Source: an uncultured Prevotellaceae bacterium (lineage in GTDB: Bacteria > Bacteroidota > Bacteroidia > Bacteroidales > Bacteroidaceae). Taken from it: a stretch of DNA of 33,130 bases. The DNA is taken from assembly GCA_902761605.1 (NCBI GenBank), contig CACWLC010000025.1, positions 1 through 33,130 of the forward strand. Direction: 5' to 3'. The position numbers were made by a program, and so were the translations under genes. The notes beneath the pieces were generated by a model that saw only the letters and a program-made list of their open reading frames with translations, searched no databases and was not told where the DNA came from. This document shows, piece by piece, positions 9,013 to 17,098 of this stretch (its first letter is position 1; every line of letters starts with the position of its first letter).

Positions 9013-9510
9013 TTAGAAATAAAGTGAGAATCCCAGTTTCAATCCCAGACCGCTATAGTCACTGCACTTTGTGCTCAACTCATAATAGAGCTCTGGCTCG
9101 ATAGTGAGATGACGCGTGAGGAAGAAGGCATAACCTACATTTGCCTCTGGCAGGAAATCATCGATACCGTTGGAGTGAACGAACTTACCTCCGGCACCTA
9201 CATAGAGACCATTCTGCTCGATGTAATAACGAAGACCAGCACCAAGACCAAAGACAGAATGAGTATAGGTAGAGTTATTATAAACAAGCTTACCTGTGAT
9301 CATCCAGTTGTCGACAAAGAGATAACCAGCCTTTGCCTCAAGACCTACTCTCCATTTCTCACCTTTGTGGTAACTAAGGTCGAAGCCTGTTGCAGAGGCT
9401 CCTACCATCCACTTTCCTGCATAGAAAGGTGTATTTGACACAGCACGATTCTGTGCACTTACACTCACTGCCATCATCAGGCCGATGGCTGCCATAATAA
9501 GTTTCTTCAT
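9013..9510 (-). CDS. Small outer-membrane beta-barrel protein
   Basis: The 165-aa product starts with a clear signal peptide (MKKLIMAAIGLMMAVSVSAQ). Alternating hydrophobic and aromatic strands follow (WMVGASATGFDLSYHKG, WRVGLEAKAGYLFVDNW, FGLGAGLRYYIEQNGLYVGAG) and it ends with LKLGFSLYF, whose terminal Phe is typical of BAM-inserted barrels. This is the usual look of a short Bacteroidales porin-family protein of about eight strands. It sits 14 nt behind cstA and 17 nt ahead of nadC. The function is unknown, and no ligand can be inferred. Confidence 0.8.
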   Translation of the reverse strand: MKKLIMAAIGLMMAVSVSAQNRAVSNTPFYAGKWMVGASATGFDLSYHKGEKWRVGLEAKAGYLFVDNWMITGKLVYNNSTYTHSVFGLGAGLRYYIEQNGLYVGAGGKFVHSNGIDDFLPEANVGYAFFLTRHLTIEPELYYELSTKCSDYSGLGLKLGFSLYF

Positions 9511-9524
9511 AATATTGTCTTTTC

Positions 9525-10988
9525 TTAATTCTTATTTTTCTCCTTCTTATACCATACGCCAAACCATGTAATTGCCAAAACACCCGTAATAGCTGCGATC
9601 ATCAGCGCATACGAGAGGTCGAGGCTGAATATCTGCTCGCTAAGCAGGAACGTGGTGCAGACAATTGTCATGAAGATAGCTGGAATCAGTGCGATGACGT
9701 ATGGTTTCTTCTGGCGCACCAGATAAACAGTTACAGCCCACAGCATGAATACCGAAAGCGTCTGGTTGGTCCAGCCAAACCAGCTCCAAATCTTTCCAAA
9801 GCCCTCCTTGTCGGACATCTGCCAGATGAGCAGGGCGATTTCAGCTGCAAACAGTGGAATACAGATATACAGGCGCTTGCGGATAGTCTTCTGCTCCAGC
9901 TTCACGAAGTCGGCAATTATCAGACGGCACGAGCGCAAGGCTGTGTCGCCGCTGGTAATAGGCGCTGCAACAACTCCAAGCAGAGCCAGAATACCACCGA
10001 ATACACCCAGCCAGTCATTACAGATAAGGTTGACGATAGAAGGCGCATCCTTCACAACATCCTGTCCACCAGCAACGAGCTGATATCCAGGTGTAGGCTC
10101 ATTATAGAAGAAATACATGGCTACCGTAGCCCATATCAGCGCAACGATACCCTCGGTAATCATAGCACCGTAGAAGATAGGACGTCCCATCTTCTCGCTC
10201 TTAAGACAGCGGGCCATCAGCGGGCTTTGAGTAGCGTGGAAACCACTGATAGCACCACAGGCGATGGTGATAAACAAACATGGGAAGATGTTCTTCGGCG
10301 TCAGGGCATCTGTACTCAAGCCTTCCCAAATTTCTGGGATAGAAGGCCACTTCACGAACAGCACAATCGTCAGAGCTGCAGCCATGAAGAGCAGCGAGAA
10401 GGCAAACAAAGGATATATCTTACCGATAATCTTATCGATAGGCAGCATTGTGGCTATGATGTAATAGATGAAAATGACCACAATCCAGAAGGTGTATTGT
10501 CCTGCGCTCTCTACGATAGCAGCAGGCTCCCACATATCGCCCAGAATCTTGGCTGGACTGAACACAAACACCGCACCTACCATCATCAGCAGGAACACTG
10601 TGAAAAACAGCATAATCTGCTTGGTGGTATTACCCAGATAACTACCGATAATCTCAGGCTGGTTAGCACCATCGTGGCGAATAGACAGCATACCCGAGAA
10701 ATAATCGTGAACAGAACCAGCAAAGATACAGCCCAGCACAATCCAAAGATATGCAGCAGGACCATACATAGCACCCATGATCGCACCGAAGATAGGACCA
10801 GTGCCAGCAATGTTCAAGAACTGAATCATGAAGATCTTCCAAGAAGGAAGCACCATAAAATCGACTCCGTCAGCTTTTGCAACTGCAGGAGTAACACGGT
10901 CATCAGGTCCGAAGACGCGTTCTACAAAGCGTCCATAGAAAAGATAACCCACAATAAGAGCAACAAGGCTCAAAAGAAATGAAATCAT
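9525..10988 (-). CDS. cstA: Carbon starvation protein CstA family, peptide/pyruvate transporter
   Basis: This polytopic inner-membrane protein of 487 aa has about 12-13 hydrophobic segments. The CstA signature is strong: QFLNIAGTGPIFGAIMGAMYGP near residue 57, the loop GSVHDYFSGMLSIRHDG near 92, FHATQSPLMARCLKSE near 250 and SGDTALRSCRLIIAD near 345. E. coli CstA is about 700 aa; this shorter form is common in Bacteroidota. In characterised relatives it imports peptides or pyruvate, and which applies here is open. It is the first gene of the minus-strand cluster, and the downstream secreted C69 peptidase makes a peptide-use role attractive. A TATTTTTG element lies upstream. Confidence 0.9.
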   Translation of the reverse strand: MISFLLSLVALIVGYLFYGRFVERVFGPDDRVTPAVAKADGVDFMVLPSWKIFMIQFLNIAGTGPIFGAIMGAMYGPAAYLWIVLGCIFAGSVHDYFSGMLSIRHDGANQPEIIGSYLGNTTKQIMLFFTVFLLMMVGAVFVFSPAKILGDMWEPAAIVESAGQYTFWIVVIFIYYIIATMLPIDKIIGKIYPLFAFSLLFMAAALTIVLFVKWPSIPEIWEGLSTDALTPKNIFPCLFITIACGAISGFHATQSPLMARCLKSEKMGRPIFYGAMITEGIVALIWATVAMYFFYNEPTPGYQLVAGGQDVVKDAPSIVNLICNDWLGVFGGILALLGVVAAPITSGDTALRSCRLIIADFVKLEQKTIRKRLYICIPLFAAEIALLIWQMSDKEGFGKIWSWFGWTNQTLSVFMLWAVTVYLVRQKKPYVIALIPAIFMTIVCTTFLLSEQIFSLDLSYALMIAAITGVLAITWFGVWYKKEKNKN

Positions 10989-11020
10989 AATCTATTAAAT
11001 GTTTTTTATAATTCTTTGTG

Positions 11021-11028
11021 CAAAAATA
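11021..11028 (-). promoter_or_regulatory. cstA operon promoter, -7 element TATTTTTG
   Basis: On the minus strand TATTTTTG fits TAnnTTTG and is followed by CAC, 32 nt ahead of the cstA ATG. No clear TTG is seen at the -33 position. It is divergent from the promoter of the glycoside hydrolase-like gene, about 45 bp away. Confidence 0.6.
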
Positions 11029-11033
11029 CAAAT

Positions 11034-11079
11034 AATTCTCAATTCTCCGCTCTCAATTCTCAATTATTTTGTATCTTTG
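11034..11079 (+). promoter_or_regulatory. Promoter of the GHL10 gene with CTCAATT micro-repeats
   Basis: TATCTTTG at 11072-11079 followed by CAG is a standard -7 element. The 35 bp before it consist of imperfect copies of CTCAATT (11038-11067) and occupy the place where a -33 TTG would be expected. Confidence 0.65.
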
Positions 11080-11106
11080 CAGAAAATTTATTAAAAAGAC
11101 AAGATT

Positions 11107-12552
11107 TTGAAAACTATAATAAGCTTTTTTCTCCTTCTATCGCTTGTGCTAAGCGCGCAGGCACAGTCACCAAAACATGAGGTAAGAGCTGTATGGCTTA
11201 CTACCATTGGTGGTATAGACTGGCCTCACTCCTACTCTCAGACACAACAGCGACAGGAACTTATTCGCATTCTGGACCAGCTGCAACAAGCAAACATCAA
11301 CATGGTGCTTGTACAGGCGAGAGTACGTGCAACAACCATCTTCCCCTCAGACATGGAGCCTTGGGACGGATGTCTCTCAGGGAAACCTGGCACGTCGCCT
11401 GGCTACGATGCACTGCAATTATGTATCGACGAGTGTCATAAAAGGGGTATGGAGTGTCATGCATGGATAGTTACCATACCTGTAGGCAAATGGAACACCT
11501 ACGGTTGTAAGCAGCTGCGCCAGAAGATGCCAAACGTGATTGTGAAGATTGGCGAGGAGGGATATATGAATCCCGAGAAGAGCGAGACGGGCGACTATCT
11601 GGCGAAGTTCTGTCGTGAGGTGACTCGCAGATATGACGTCGATGGTATCCATCTCGACTATATCCGATATCCAGAGACCTGGAAACTGAAGGTGACACGC
11701 CAGCAGGGACGTCAGTATATCACTGATATCGTACGTAAGATAAACAGAGCAGTAAAATCAGAGAAGCCTTGGGTGAAGATGTCATGCTCGCCCATTGGAA
11801 AATACGATGACCTGTCACGTTTCAAGAGTAATGGATGGAATGCTAACACTACCGTCTGTCAGGATGCACAGGCCTGGCTTCGCGACGGACTGATGGACGC
11901 CCTCTTCCCTATGATGTATTTCCAGGGGAATAACTTCTATCCTTTTGCAGTCAACTGGAAGGAGTTTTCTTATGGCAGAATCATTGCTCCTGGACTGGCA
12001 GTATATATGCTGCATCCAAGAGAGAGAGACTGGGCTCAGGATGTCATAACACGTGAGATGAGCGTGCTCCGCGAGATGCATCTCGGACACACATTCTTCC
12101 GTAGTAAGTTCCTGACAGACAACACAAAAGGTATTTATTCGTTCACGAAAGAATTTAATGCGACTCCTGCCCTCGTTCCTCCTATGACTTGGCTGAACAG
12201 ACGGGCTCCACTCCAGCCTCGCACCCTTCAGGTACAGAGAGGTATGACAACAGATCGTCTGTCATGGAGTGGTGTCAATAACAACAGCAAAGACGAATAT
12301 ATATTATATAATGTCTATGCCTCTGAAGAATACCCTGTGGATGATCAGAATCCAGCAAATATGATAGCCATACGACTAAGGGGAAACTCTGTCGTCGTAC
12401 CTCATGGAGGCAGGAACCTACACTATGCTGTGACTGCGATCGACAGATATGGTAACGAGAGTATTCCCACAGAGAACAAATCCCTAAAACCTCACAGACA
12501 GATCGATTTCAGGCAGTTAATAATGGGAAAATCGCGAAGAAAGTACAAATAG
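11107..12552 (+). CDS. Secreted glycoside hydrolase-like protein, GHL10/DUF187 family
   Basis: The 481-aa product has a signal peptide (MKTIISFFLLLSLVLSAQAQ), then a TIM-barrel-type domain that begins with the family hallmark EVRAVWLTTIGGIDWP. Further landmarks are INMVLVQARVRATTIFPS, CHKRGMECHAWI, the YDVDGIHLDYIRYPE strand with acidic residues near residue 180, and LMDALFPMMYFQ. The C-terminal 100 residues look like a fibronectin-III-like or other beta-sandwich segment. It belongs to the GHL10 family of Bacteroidota; its substrate is not known. Translation must start at TTG 11107, since no ATG precedes the signal peptide in frame. It is probably monocistronic, as no terminator is visible before the uxuA promoter. 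Confidence 0.82.
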   Translation: MKTIISFFLLLSLVLSAQAQSPKHEVRAVWLTTIGGIDWPHSYSQTQQRQELIRILDQLQQANINMVLVQARVRATTIFPSDMEPWDGCLSGKPGTSPGYDALQLCIDECHKRGMECHAWIVTIPVGKWNTYGCKQLRQKMPNVIVKIGEEGYMNPEKSETGDYLAKFCREVTRRYDVDGIHLDYIRYPETWKLKVTRQQGRQYITDIVRKINRAVKSEKPWVKMSCSPIGKYDDLSRFKSNGWNANTTVCQDAQAWLRDGLMDALFPMMYFQGNNFYPFAVNWKEFSYGRIIAPGLAVYMLHPRERDWAQDVITREMSVLREMHLGHTFFRSKFLTDNTKGIYSFTKEFNATPALVPPMTWLNRRAPLQPRTLQVQRGMTTDRLSWSGVNNNSKDEYILYNVYASEEYPVDDQNPANMIAIRLRGNSVVVPHGGRNLHYAVTAIDRYGNESIPTENKSLKPHRQIDFRQLIMGKSRRKYK

Positions 12553-12598
12553 GCAAACTTTTGAGAAGATAATACAACTATTATCCGCAAATAATTCG

Positions 12599-12606
12599 TA
12601 ACTTTG
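12599..12606 (+). promoter_or_regulatory. uxuA promoter, -7 element TAACTTTG
   Basis: TAACTTTG followed by CCGG lies 35 nt before the uxuA ATG. The -33 TTG is not evident. Confidence 0.6.
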
Positions 12607-12640
12607 CCGGAAATTTCAAACACTAATTTATTGAGACGAT

Positions 12641-13894
12641 ATGGAAAGAACTTGGAGATGGTTTGGCAAGAAAGACAAGATCACACTTGCCATGTTGAGG
12701 CAGATCGGAGTAGAGGGTATTGTAACAGCCCTTCATGATGTGCCCTTAGGAGAAGTATGGACACGTGAGAAGATCCGTGACCTGCGTGAGTATATCGAGA
12801 GCTACGGCATGCGCTGGAGCGTGGTAGAGAGTCTGCCTGTAGTTGAGACAATCAAATATGGCGGTCCTGACAGAGACCATCAGATTGAGGTCTATAAGGA
12901 GAGTCTGCGCAATCTCTCTGCCGAGGGCATACACTGCATCTGCTATAACTTCATGCCAGTATTGGACTGGGCGCGTACAGACCTGTTCCATACTAATCCA
13001 AACGGTTCTACGAATCTGTATTTCAACTATGCCGAATTCGCATATTTCGACATCTATATCCTTAAGCGCGAGGGCGCACGTGAGGAATGGGAGAAGTTCC
13101 AATTCCCAGAGGGCTGGGGCGAAGGCCGCAGCGTTATCGAAGAGTGCGACGAGCTGGCAAAGACGATGACTCCTGAGAAGGATCACAAGCTGGTGGAGAA
13201 CATTGTCATCAAGACTCAGGGATTCGTAAGCGGAAACTTCAGTGAGAACGACGAGGCTCCTGTTCAGAAGTTCCGCGAGTTCCTCAATCTCTATAAGGGT
13301 ATCGACAAGGCTCAGCTGAGAGCCAACATGAAGTATTTCCTCGAGGCTATCATGCCTACTTGTGAGGAATACGGTATGAACATGTGTGTACATCCTGATG
13401 ATCCACCAATTGAGGTATTGGGCTTACCACGTATCGTACGTACTGAAGAGGATATCCAGTGGTTCCTCGATGCAGTGCCCAACAAGCATAATGGCCTGAC
13501 ATTCTGTGCTGGAAGTCTCTCTGCAGGTGCTTATAATAATGTTGTGGAGATGGCGAAGAAGTTTGCATCACACACTCACTTCGTTCACCTGCGCTCTTGC
13601 CATATCTTCCCCAATGGTGACTTCACAGAGGCATCACACCTGGGAGGACGTGCAGACATCGTTGAACTCTGCCGTATCTTCGAGAAGGAGAATCCCAATC
13701 TCCCAATGCGCGTAGATCATGGTATGACCTTCACAGACCAGCCTGGAGGTATCATGGATGAGTCAAGTCATGGACATAATGCTGGCTACACTCTCCTCGG
13801 ACGTATGTTCGCCCTCGGACAGGTACAGGGTATCCTCGCAACTGTCGATCGTGAGTTAGGAATAGAATACAAACAACCCGGATTCTTTGATTAA
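12641..13894 (+). CDS. uxuA: D-mannonate dehydratase
   Basis: It dehydrates D-mannonate to 2-keto-3-deoxygluconate in the glucuronate pathway, in the cytoplasm. The 417-aa length is as expected for the UxuA family. It opens with MERTWRWFGKKDKITLAMLRQIGVEGIVTAL in the usual style, and shows VCVHPDDPP-type metal site residues (MNMCVHPDDPP near residue 246), FCAGSLSAG near 285, HLRSCHIFPNGDFTEASHLGG near 318 and the metal-binding RVDHGMTF near 355. The stop at 13892-13894 is one base before the ATG of the next gene, so the two are translationally linked. Glucuronate isomerase (uxaC) and the KDG enzymes are not in the window. Confidence 0.95.
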   Translation: MERTWRWFGKKDKITLAMLRQIGVEGIVTALHDVPLGEVWTREKIRDLREYIESYGMRWSVVESLPVVETIKYGGPDRDHQIEVYKESLRNLSAEGIHCICYNFMPVLDWARTDLFHTNPNGSTNLYFNYAEFAYFDIYILKREGAREEWEKFQFPEGWGEGRSVIEECDELAKTMTPEKDHKLVENIVIKTQGFVSGNFSENDEAPVQKFREFLNLYKGIDKAQLRANMKYFLEAIMPTCEEYGMNMCVHPDDPPIEVLGLPRIVRTEEDIQWFLDAVPNKHNGLTFCAGSLSAGAYNNVVEMAKKFASHTHFVHLRSCHIFPNGDFTEASHLGGRADIVELCRIFEKENPNLPMRVDHGMTFTDQPGGIMDESSHGHNAGYTLLGRMFALGQVQGILATVDRELGIEYKQPGFFD

Positions 13895-13895
13895 T

Positions 13896-15482
13896 ATGAA
13901 ACTGAATGATATTTTGAGCGGCAGTTTCAATGCCGCAGAATGGGAAGCCAAAGGCTATGAGCTTCCGAAGTTTGACATCAAGACCTTGCGCGAGAAGACT
14001 GCCAAAGAACCTACATGGGTACATTTCGGTGGAGGAAACATCTTCCGTGCCTTCCCAGCTGCCATCCTCAATGATGCGCTGAACACAGGTAAATATGATC
14101 GTGGTGTCATCGTGGCAGAGACATTCGACTTCGAAGTGGTAGATAAGGCATACGCTCCTTATAACAACCTCTCACTGTGTGTAAATCTCTGTTCTGACGG
14201 CAGTATCGAGAAGAAGGTGATTGCATCTGTTACAGAGGCTCTTAAGGCTGATCCTCAGTTCCCTGACTGGAATCGTCTTGTAGAGATCTTCAAGAACCCA
14301 TCACTGCAGATGATCTCTTTCACTATCACTGAGAAGGGTTATACCTATAATGAGGCAGACCTCGCTCGTGGCAAGAGTCCTCTCTTTGCAATGGGTAAGG
14401 TTTGTGCGCTGCTATTTGAGCGTTTCAACGCAGGACAACTGCCACTGACTGTTCAGAGTATGGACAACTGCTCGCATAACGGCGACAAGGTGAAGGCAGG
14501 TGTCTTCGCCTATGCAGAGCGTTGGGTGAAGGATGGTCTCGTGCCAGAGGCTTTCCTCGCTTACCTGAAGGATGAGAAGAAGATTACCTTCCCTTGGTCG
14601 ATGATCGACAAGATCACTCCTCGTCCACATGAGAAGGTGAAAGAGCTGCTCGCTGCAGACGGTTTCGAGGATAACGATTATATCGAGACAGAGAAACATA
14701 CCTTTACAGCTCCTTTCGTGAATGCAGAGGAGGTACAATATCTCGTTATCGAGGACAACTACACCAATGGTCGTCCCCCACTCGATCTCGGAGGTGCTCT
14801 CTATACTACCCGTGAGACTGTAGATAAGGTTGAGACCATGAAGGTTACCACCTGTCTTAACCCTCTGCATACGGCAATGTCCATCTATGGCTGCATGCTG
14901 GGATATACACTGATCTCTGCAGAGATGGCTGATGAAGACCTGCGTGCATTCATCCAAAAGATAGGTTACATGGAAGCGATGCCCGTAGTCGTTGATCCAG
15001 GTGTGCTGAATCCATACGAGTTTATCGGTGCCGTCATCAATCGTCGTCTGCCTAATCCTTTCATGCCCGATGCTCCTCAGCGTATCGCGATGGACACCTC
15101 TCAGAAACTGCCTATCCGTTTCGGTGAGACAATAAAGAAGTATCTCGCTCGTGGTCTCGACAAGACGAACCTCGTGCTGATTCCTCTCACTCTCGCTGGA
15201 TATGCCCGTTATCTGAAGGGTATCAAGGATGATGGTACTTCATTCGAGCCTTCTCCTGACCCGATGCTCGCAGAACTGCAGGCTATCGTAGCTCCATTGG
15301 AGATTGGAAAGGCAGATCAGGACTGGAGCCCGCTGAAGAAGCTTTTCTCTCGTGCTGACGTCTTTGGACTCGACCTCTATGAGGCAGGTCTCGGAGAACA
15401 GATAGAGGGTTACGTAAAGGAGCTCTACGCAGGCCCTGGTGCTGTGCGCAAGACACTTCACAAATATGTTTCTTTGAGATAG
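13896..15482 (+). CDS. uxuB: Mannitol dehydrogenase-family protein, probable D-mannonate oxidoreductase (fructuronate reductase)
   Basis: It likely reduces D-fructuronate to D-mannonate with NADH, the step just before UxuA. It belongs to the polyol-specific long-chain dehydrogenase family, with an N-terminal Rossmann fold (WVHFGGGNIFRAFPAAIL) and the active-site pattern Lys-x5-Asn-x2-His in MKVTTCLNPLHTAMS near residue 312. I chose ATG 13896 rather than the in-frame TTG 13887, which lies inside uxuA and would add only three residues. This gives 528 aa, longer than E. coli UxuB (486 aa) but usual for Bacteroidales homologues. It forms a two-gene operon with uxuA and is closed by two terminators. 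Mannitol or arabinitol dehydrogenase activity is the main alternative; the context favours fructuronate. Confidence 0.85.
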   Translation: MKLNDILSGSFNAAEWEAKGYELPKFDIKTLREKTAKEPTWVHFGGGNIFRAFPAAILNDALNTGKYDRGVIVAETFDFEVVDKAYAPYNNLSLCVNLCSDGSIEKKVIASVTEALKADPQFPDWNRLVEIFKNPSLQMISFTITEKGYTYNEADLARGKSPLFAMGKVCALLFERFNAGQLPLTVQSMDNCSHNGDKVKAGVFAYAERWVKDGLVPEAFLAYLKDEKKITFPWSMIDKITPRPHEKVKELLAADGFEDNDYIETEKHTFTAPFVNAEEVQYLVIEDNYTNGRPPLDLGGALYTTRETVDKVETMKVTTCLNPLHTAMSIYGCMLGYTLISAEMADEDLRAFIQKIGYMEAMPVVVDPGVLNPYEFIGAVINRRLPNPFMPDAPQRIAMDTSQKLPIRFGETIKKYLARGLDKTNLVLIPLTLAGYARYLKGIKDDGTSFEPSPDPMLAELQAIVAPLEIGKADQDWSPLKKLFSRADVFGLDLYEAGLGEQIEGYVKELYAGPGAVRKTLHKYVSLR

Positions 15483-15486
15483 TATA

Positions 15487-15522
15487 TTTCCCTCGCCATC
15501 AAAGCGGGGGAAATTGCTTTTT
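15487..15522 (+). terminator. First terminator after uxuB
   Basis: TTTCCCTCGC (15487-15496) pairs with GCGGGGGAAA (15504-15513) with one G-U pair and a 7-nt loop, followed by TTGCTTTTT. It starts 5 nt after the stop codon. Confidence 0.8.
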
Positions 15523-15526
15523 ATAC

Positions 15527-15566
15527 ATCCACGTAAAATCTTCCGCAAAGGTTTTCGTGGATTTTT
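15527..15566 (+). terminator. Second, tandem terminator after uxuB
   Basis: ATCCACG (15527-15533) pairs with CGTGGAT (15556-15562). The stem continues inward, after one bulged T, with AAAATCTT against AAGGTTTT, and a T-run to 15566 follows. Two terminators in a row separate uxuB from uxaB. Confidence 0.8.
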
Positions 15567-15589
15567 AACGTTATATGACAAAAAAAATT

Positions 15590-15619
15590 TTGAGGTATCA
15601 GAGAAAAAATGTATCTTTG
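15590..15619 (+). promoter_or_regulatory. uxaB promoter, TTG-N19-TATCTTTG
   Basis: TTG at 15590-15592 and TATCTTTG at 15612-15619 have 19-nt spacing, a full consensus promoter, 38 nt ahead of the uxaB ATG. Confidence 0.8.
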
Positions 15620-15656
15620 CAGTCGCAAACAATGAACAAATAAAACGATATTAAAA

Positions 15657-17096
15657 ATGAAACCACTAAACAAACAGTTCGCTCCTAAGAGCGTTATGCC
15701 TGAAAAGGTTATTCAGTTCGGTGAGGGTAACTTCCTCCGCGCTTTCGTAGATTGGATTATCTGGAACATGGACCAGAAGACAGACTTCAATGGTTCTGTA
15801 GTCGTTGTACAGCCTATCGAAAAGGGTATGGTTGACTGGCTCAATGCCCAGGATTGTCTCTATCACGTAAACCTTCAGGGGCGTGAGAACGGTAAGCCTG
15901 TAAATACTCTCGAGCGTATCGATGTTATCAGCCGTGCGCTGAACCCCTATACTCAGAACGCAGCCTTCATGGCTCTTGCAGATCAGCCAGAGATTCGTTT
16001 CGTAATCTCTAACACCACAGAGGCTGGTATCGCTTTCGATCCTGCTTGTAAGCTCGAGGATGCTCCTGCAAGCTCTTATCCAGGCAAACTGGTTCAGCTG
16101 CTGTATCGTCGTTATCAGACATTCAACGGTGATCCTACCAAGGGTCTTATCATCTTCCCATGTGAGCTGATCTTCCTCAATGGTCACGTGTTGAAGGATT
16201 GTATCTATAAGTATATCGAACTATGGAACCTTGGTGCCGACTTCAAGAAGTGGTTCGAGGAGGCTTGTGGTGTTTACGCTACTCTCGTAGACCGTATCGT
16301 TCCTGGCTTCCCACGTAAGGAGATTGCTGAGATTCAGGAGAAGATTTCTTACCGCGACAACCTCGTTGTACAGGCAGAGACATTCCATCTCTGGGTTATC
16401 GAGGCTCCAAAGGAGGTAGCCAACGAGTTCCCTGCAGACAAGGCAGGACTGCACGTATTGTTCGTTCCTTCAGAGGAGCCATACCACAAGCGTAAGGTTA
16501 CACTGCTGAATGGTCCTCACACCGTTCTCTCTCCTGTAGCATTCCTCAGCGGCGTGAATATCGTTCGTGATGCCTGCAACCATGAGGTCATCTCAAAGTA
16601 TATCCACAAGGTACAGTTTGATGAGCTGATGCAGACCCTCGACCTCCCAATGGACGAGCTGGAGAAGTTCGCTGGCGATGTACTGGAGCGTTTCGACAAC
16701 CCATACGTTGACCATCAGGTTACTTCTATCATGCTTAACTCATTCCCGAAGTTCCAGGCTCGTGATCTCCCAGGAGTGAAGACATATCTCGAGCGTAAGG
16801 GTGAACTGCCAAAGGGTCTCGTATTCGGACTGGCTGCTATCATCACATACTATAAGGGGGGCAAGCGTGAGGACGGTGTAGAGATCGTGCCTAATGATGA
16901 CCAGAAGATCATGGATCTGCTGAAGGAGCTCTGGACTACTGGTGACACTCAGAAGGTTGCTGATGGTGTACTCGGTGCTGAGTTTATCTGGCAGGAGGAT
17001 CTGAATAAGATTGCTGGTCTCAACTCCCTTGTAAAACAGTACCTCGATGCTATCCAGCAGAAGGGCATGCTTGAGGCAGTAAAGACAATTTTGTAA
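15657..17096 (+). CDS. uxaB: Tagaturonate reductase (altronate oxidoreductase)
   Basis: It interconverts D-tagaturonate and D-altronate with NADH in galacturonate breakdown. The 479 aa match E. coli UxaB (483 aa) closely in length. The N-terminal Rossmann segment is VIQFGEGNFLRAFVDWIIWNM, family motifs include RFVISNTTEAGIAFD, LIIFPCELIFLNGHVLKDC and DRIVPGFPR, and the catalytic Lys-x4-Asn-x2-His lies in RKVTLLNGPHTVLS near residue 283. It has its own consensus promoter behind two terminators, so galacturonate and glucuronate branches can be regulated apart. Altronate dehydratase (uxaA) is not adjacent; instead uvrA follows after 2 nt. Confidence 0.93.
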   Translation: MKPLNKQFAPKSVMPEKVIQFGEGNFLRAFVDWIIWNMDQKTDFNGSVVVVQPIEKGMVDWLNAQDCLYHVNLQGRENGKPVNTLERIDVISRALNPYTQNAAFMALADQPEIRFVISNTTEAGIAFDPACKLEDAPASSYPGKLVQLLYRRYQTFNGDPTKGLIIFPCELIFLNGHVLKDCIYKYIELWNLGADFKKWFEEACGVYATLVDRIVPGFPRKEIAEIQEKISYRDNLVVQAETFHLWVIEAPKEVANEFPADKAGLHVLFVPSEEPYHKRKVTLLNGPHTVLSPVAFLSGVNIVRDACNHEVISKYIHKVQFDELMQTLDLPMDELEKFAGDVLERFDNPYVDHQVTSIMLNSFPKFQARDLPGVKTYLERKGELPKGLVFGLAAIITYYKGGKREDGVEIVPNDDQKIMDLLKELWTTGDTQKVADGVLGAEFIWQEDLNKIAGLNSLVKQYLDAIQQKGMLEAVKTIL

Positions 17097-17098
17097 TA

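Noticed and set aside
12746-13393. 215-codon minus-strand frame opposite uxuA
   Set aside because: Antisense shadow; uxuA is fully supported in this stretch.
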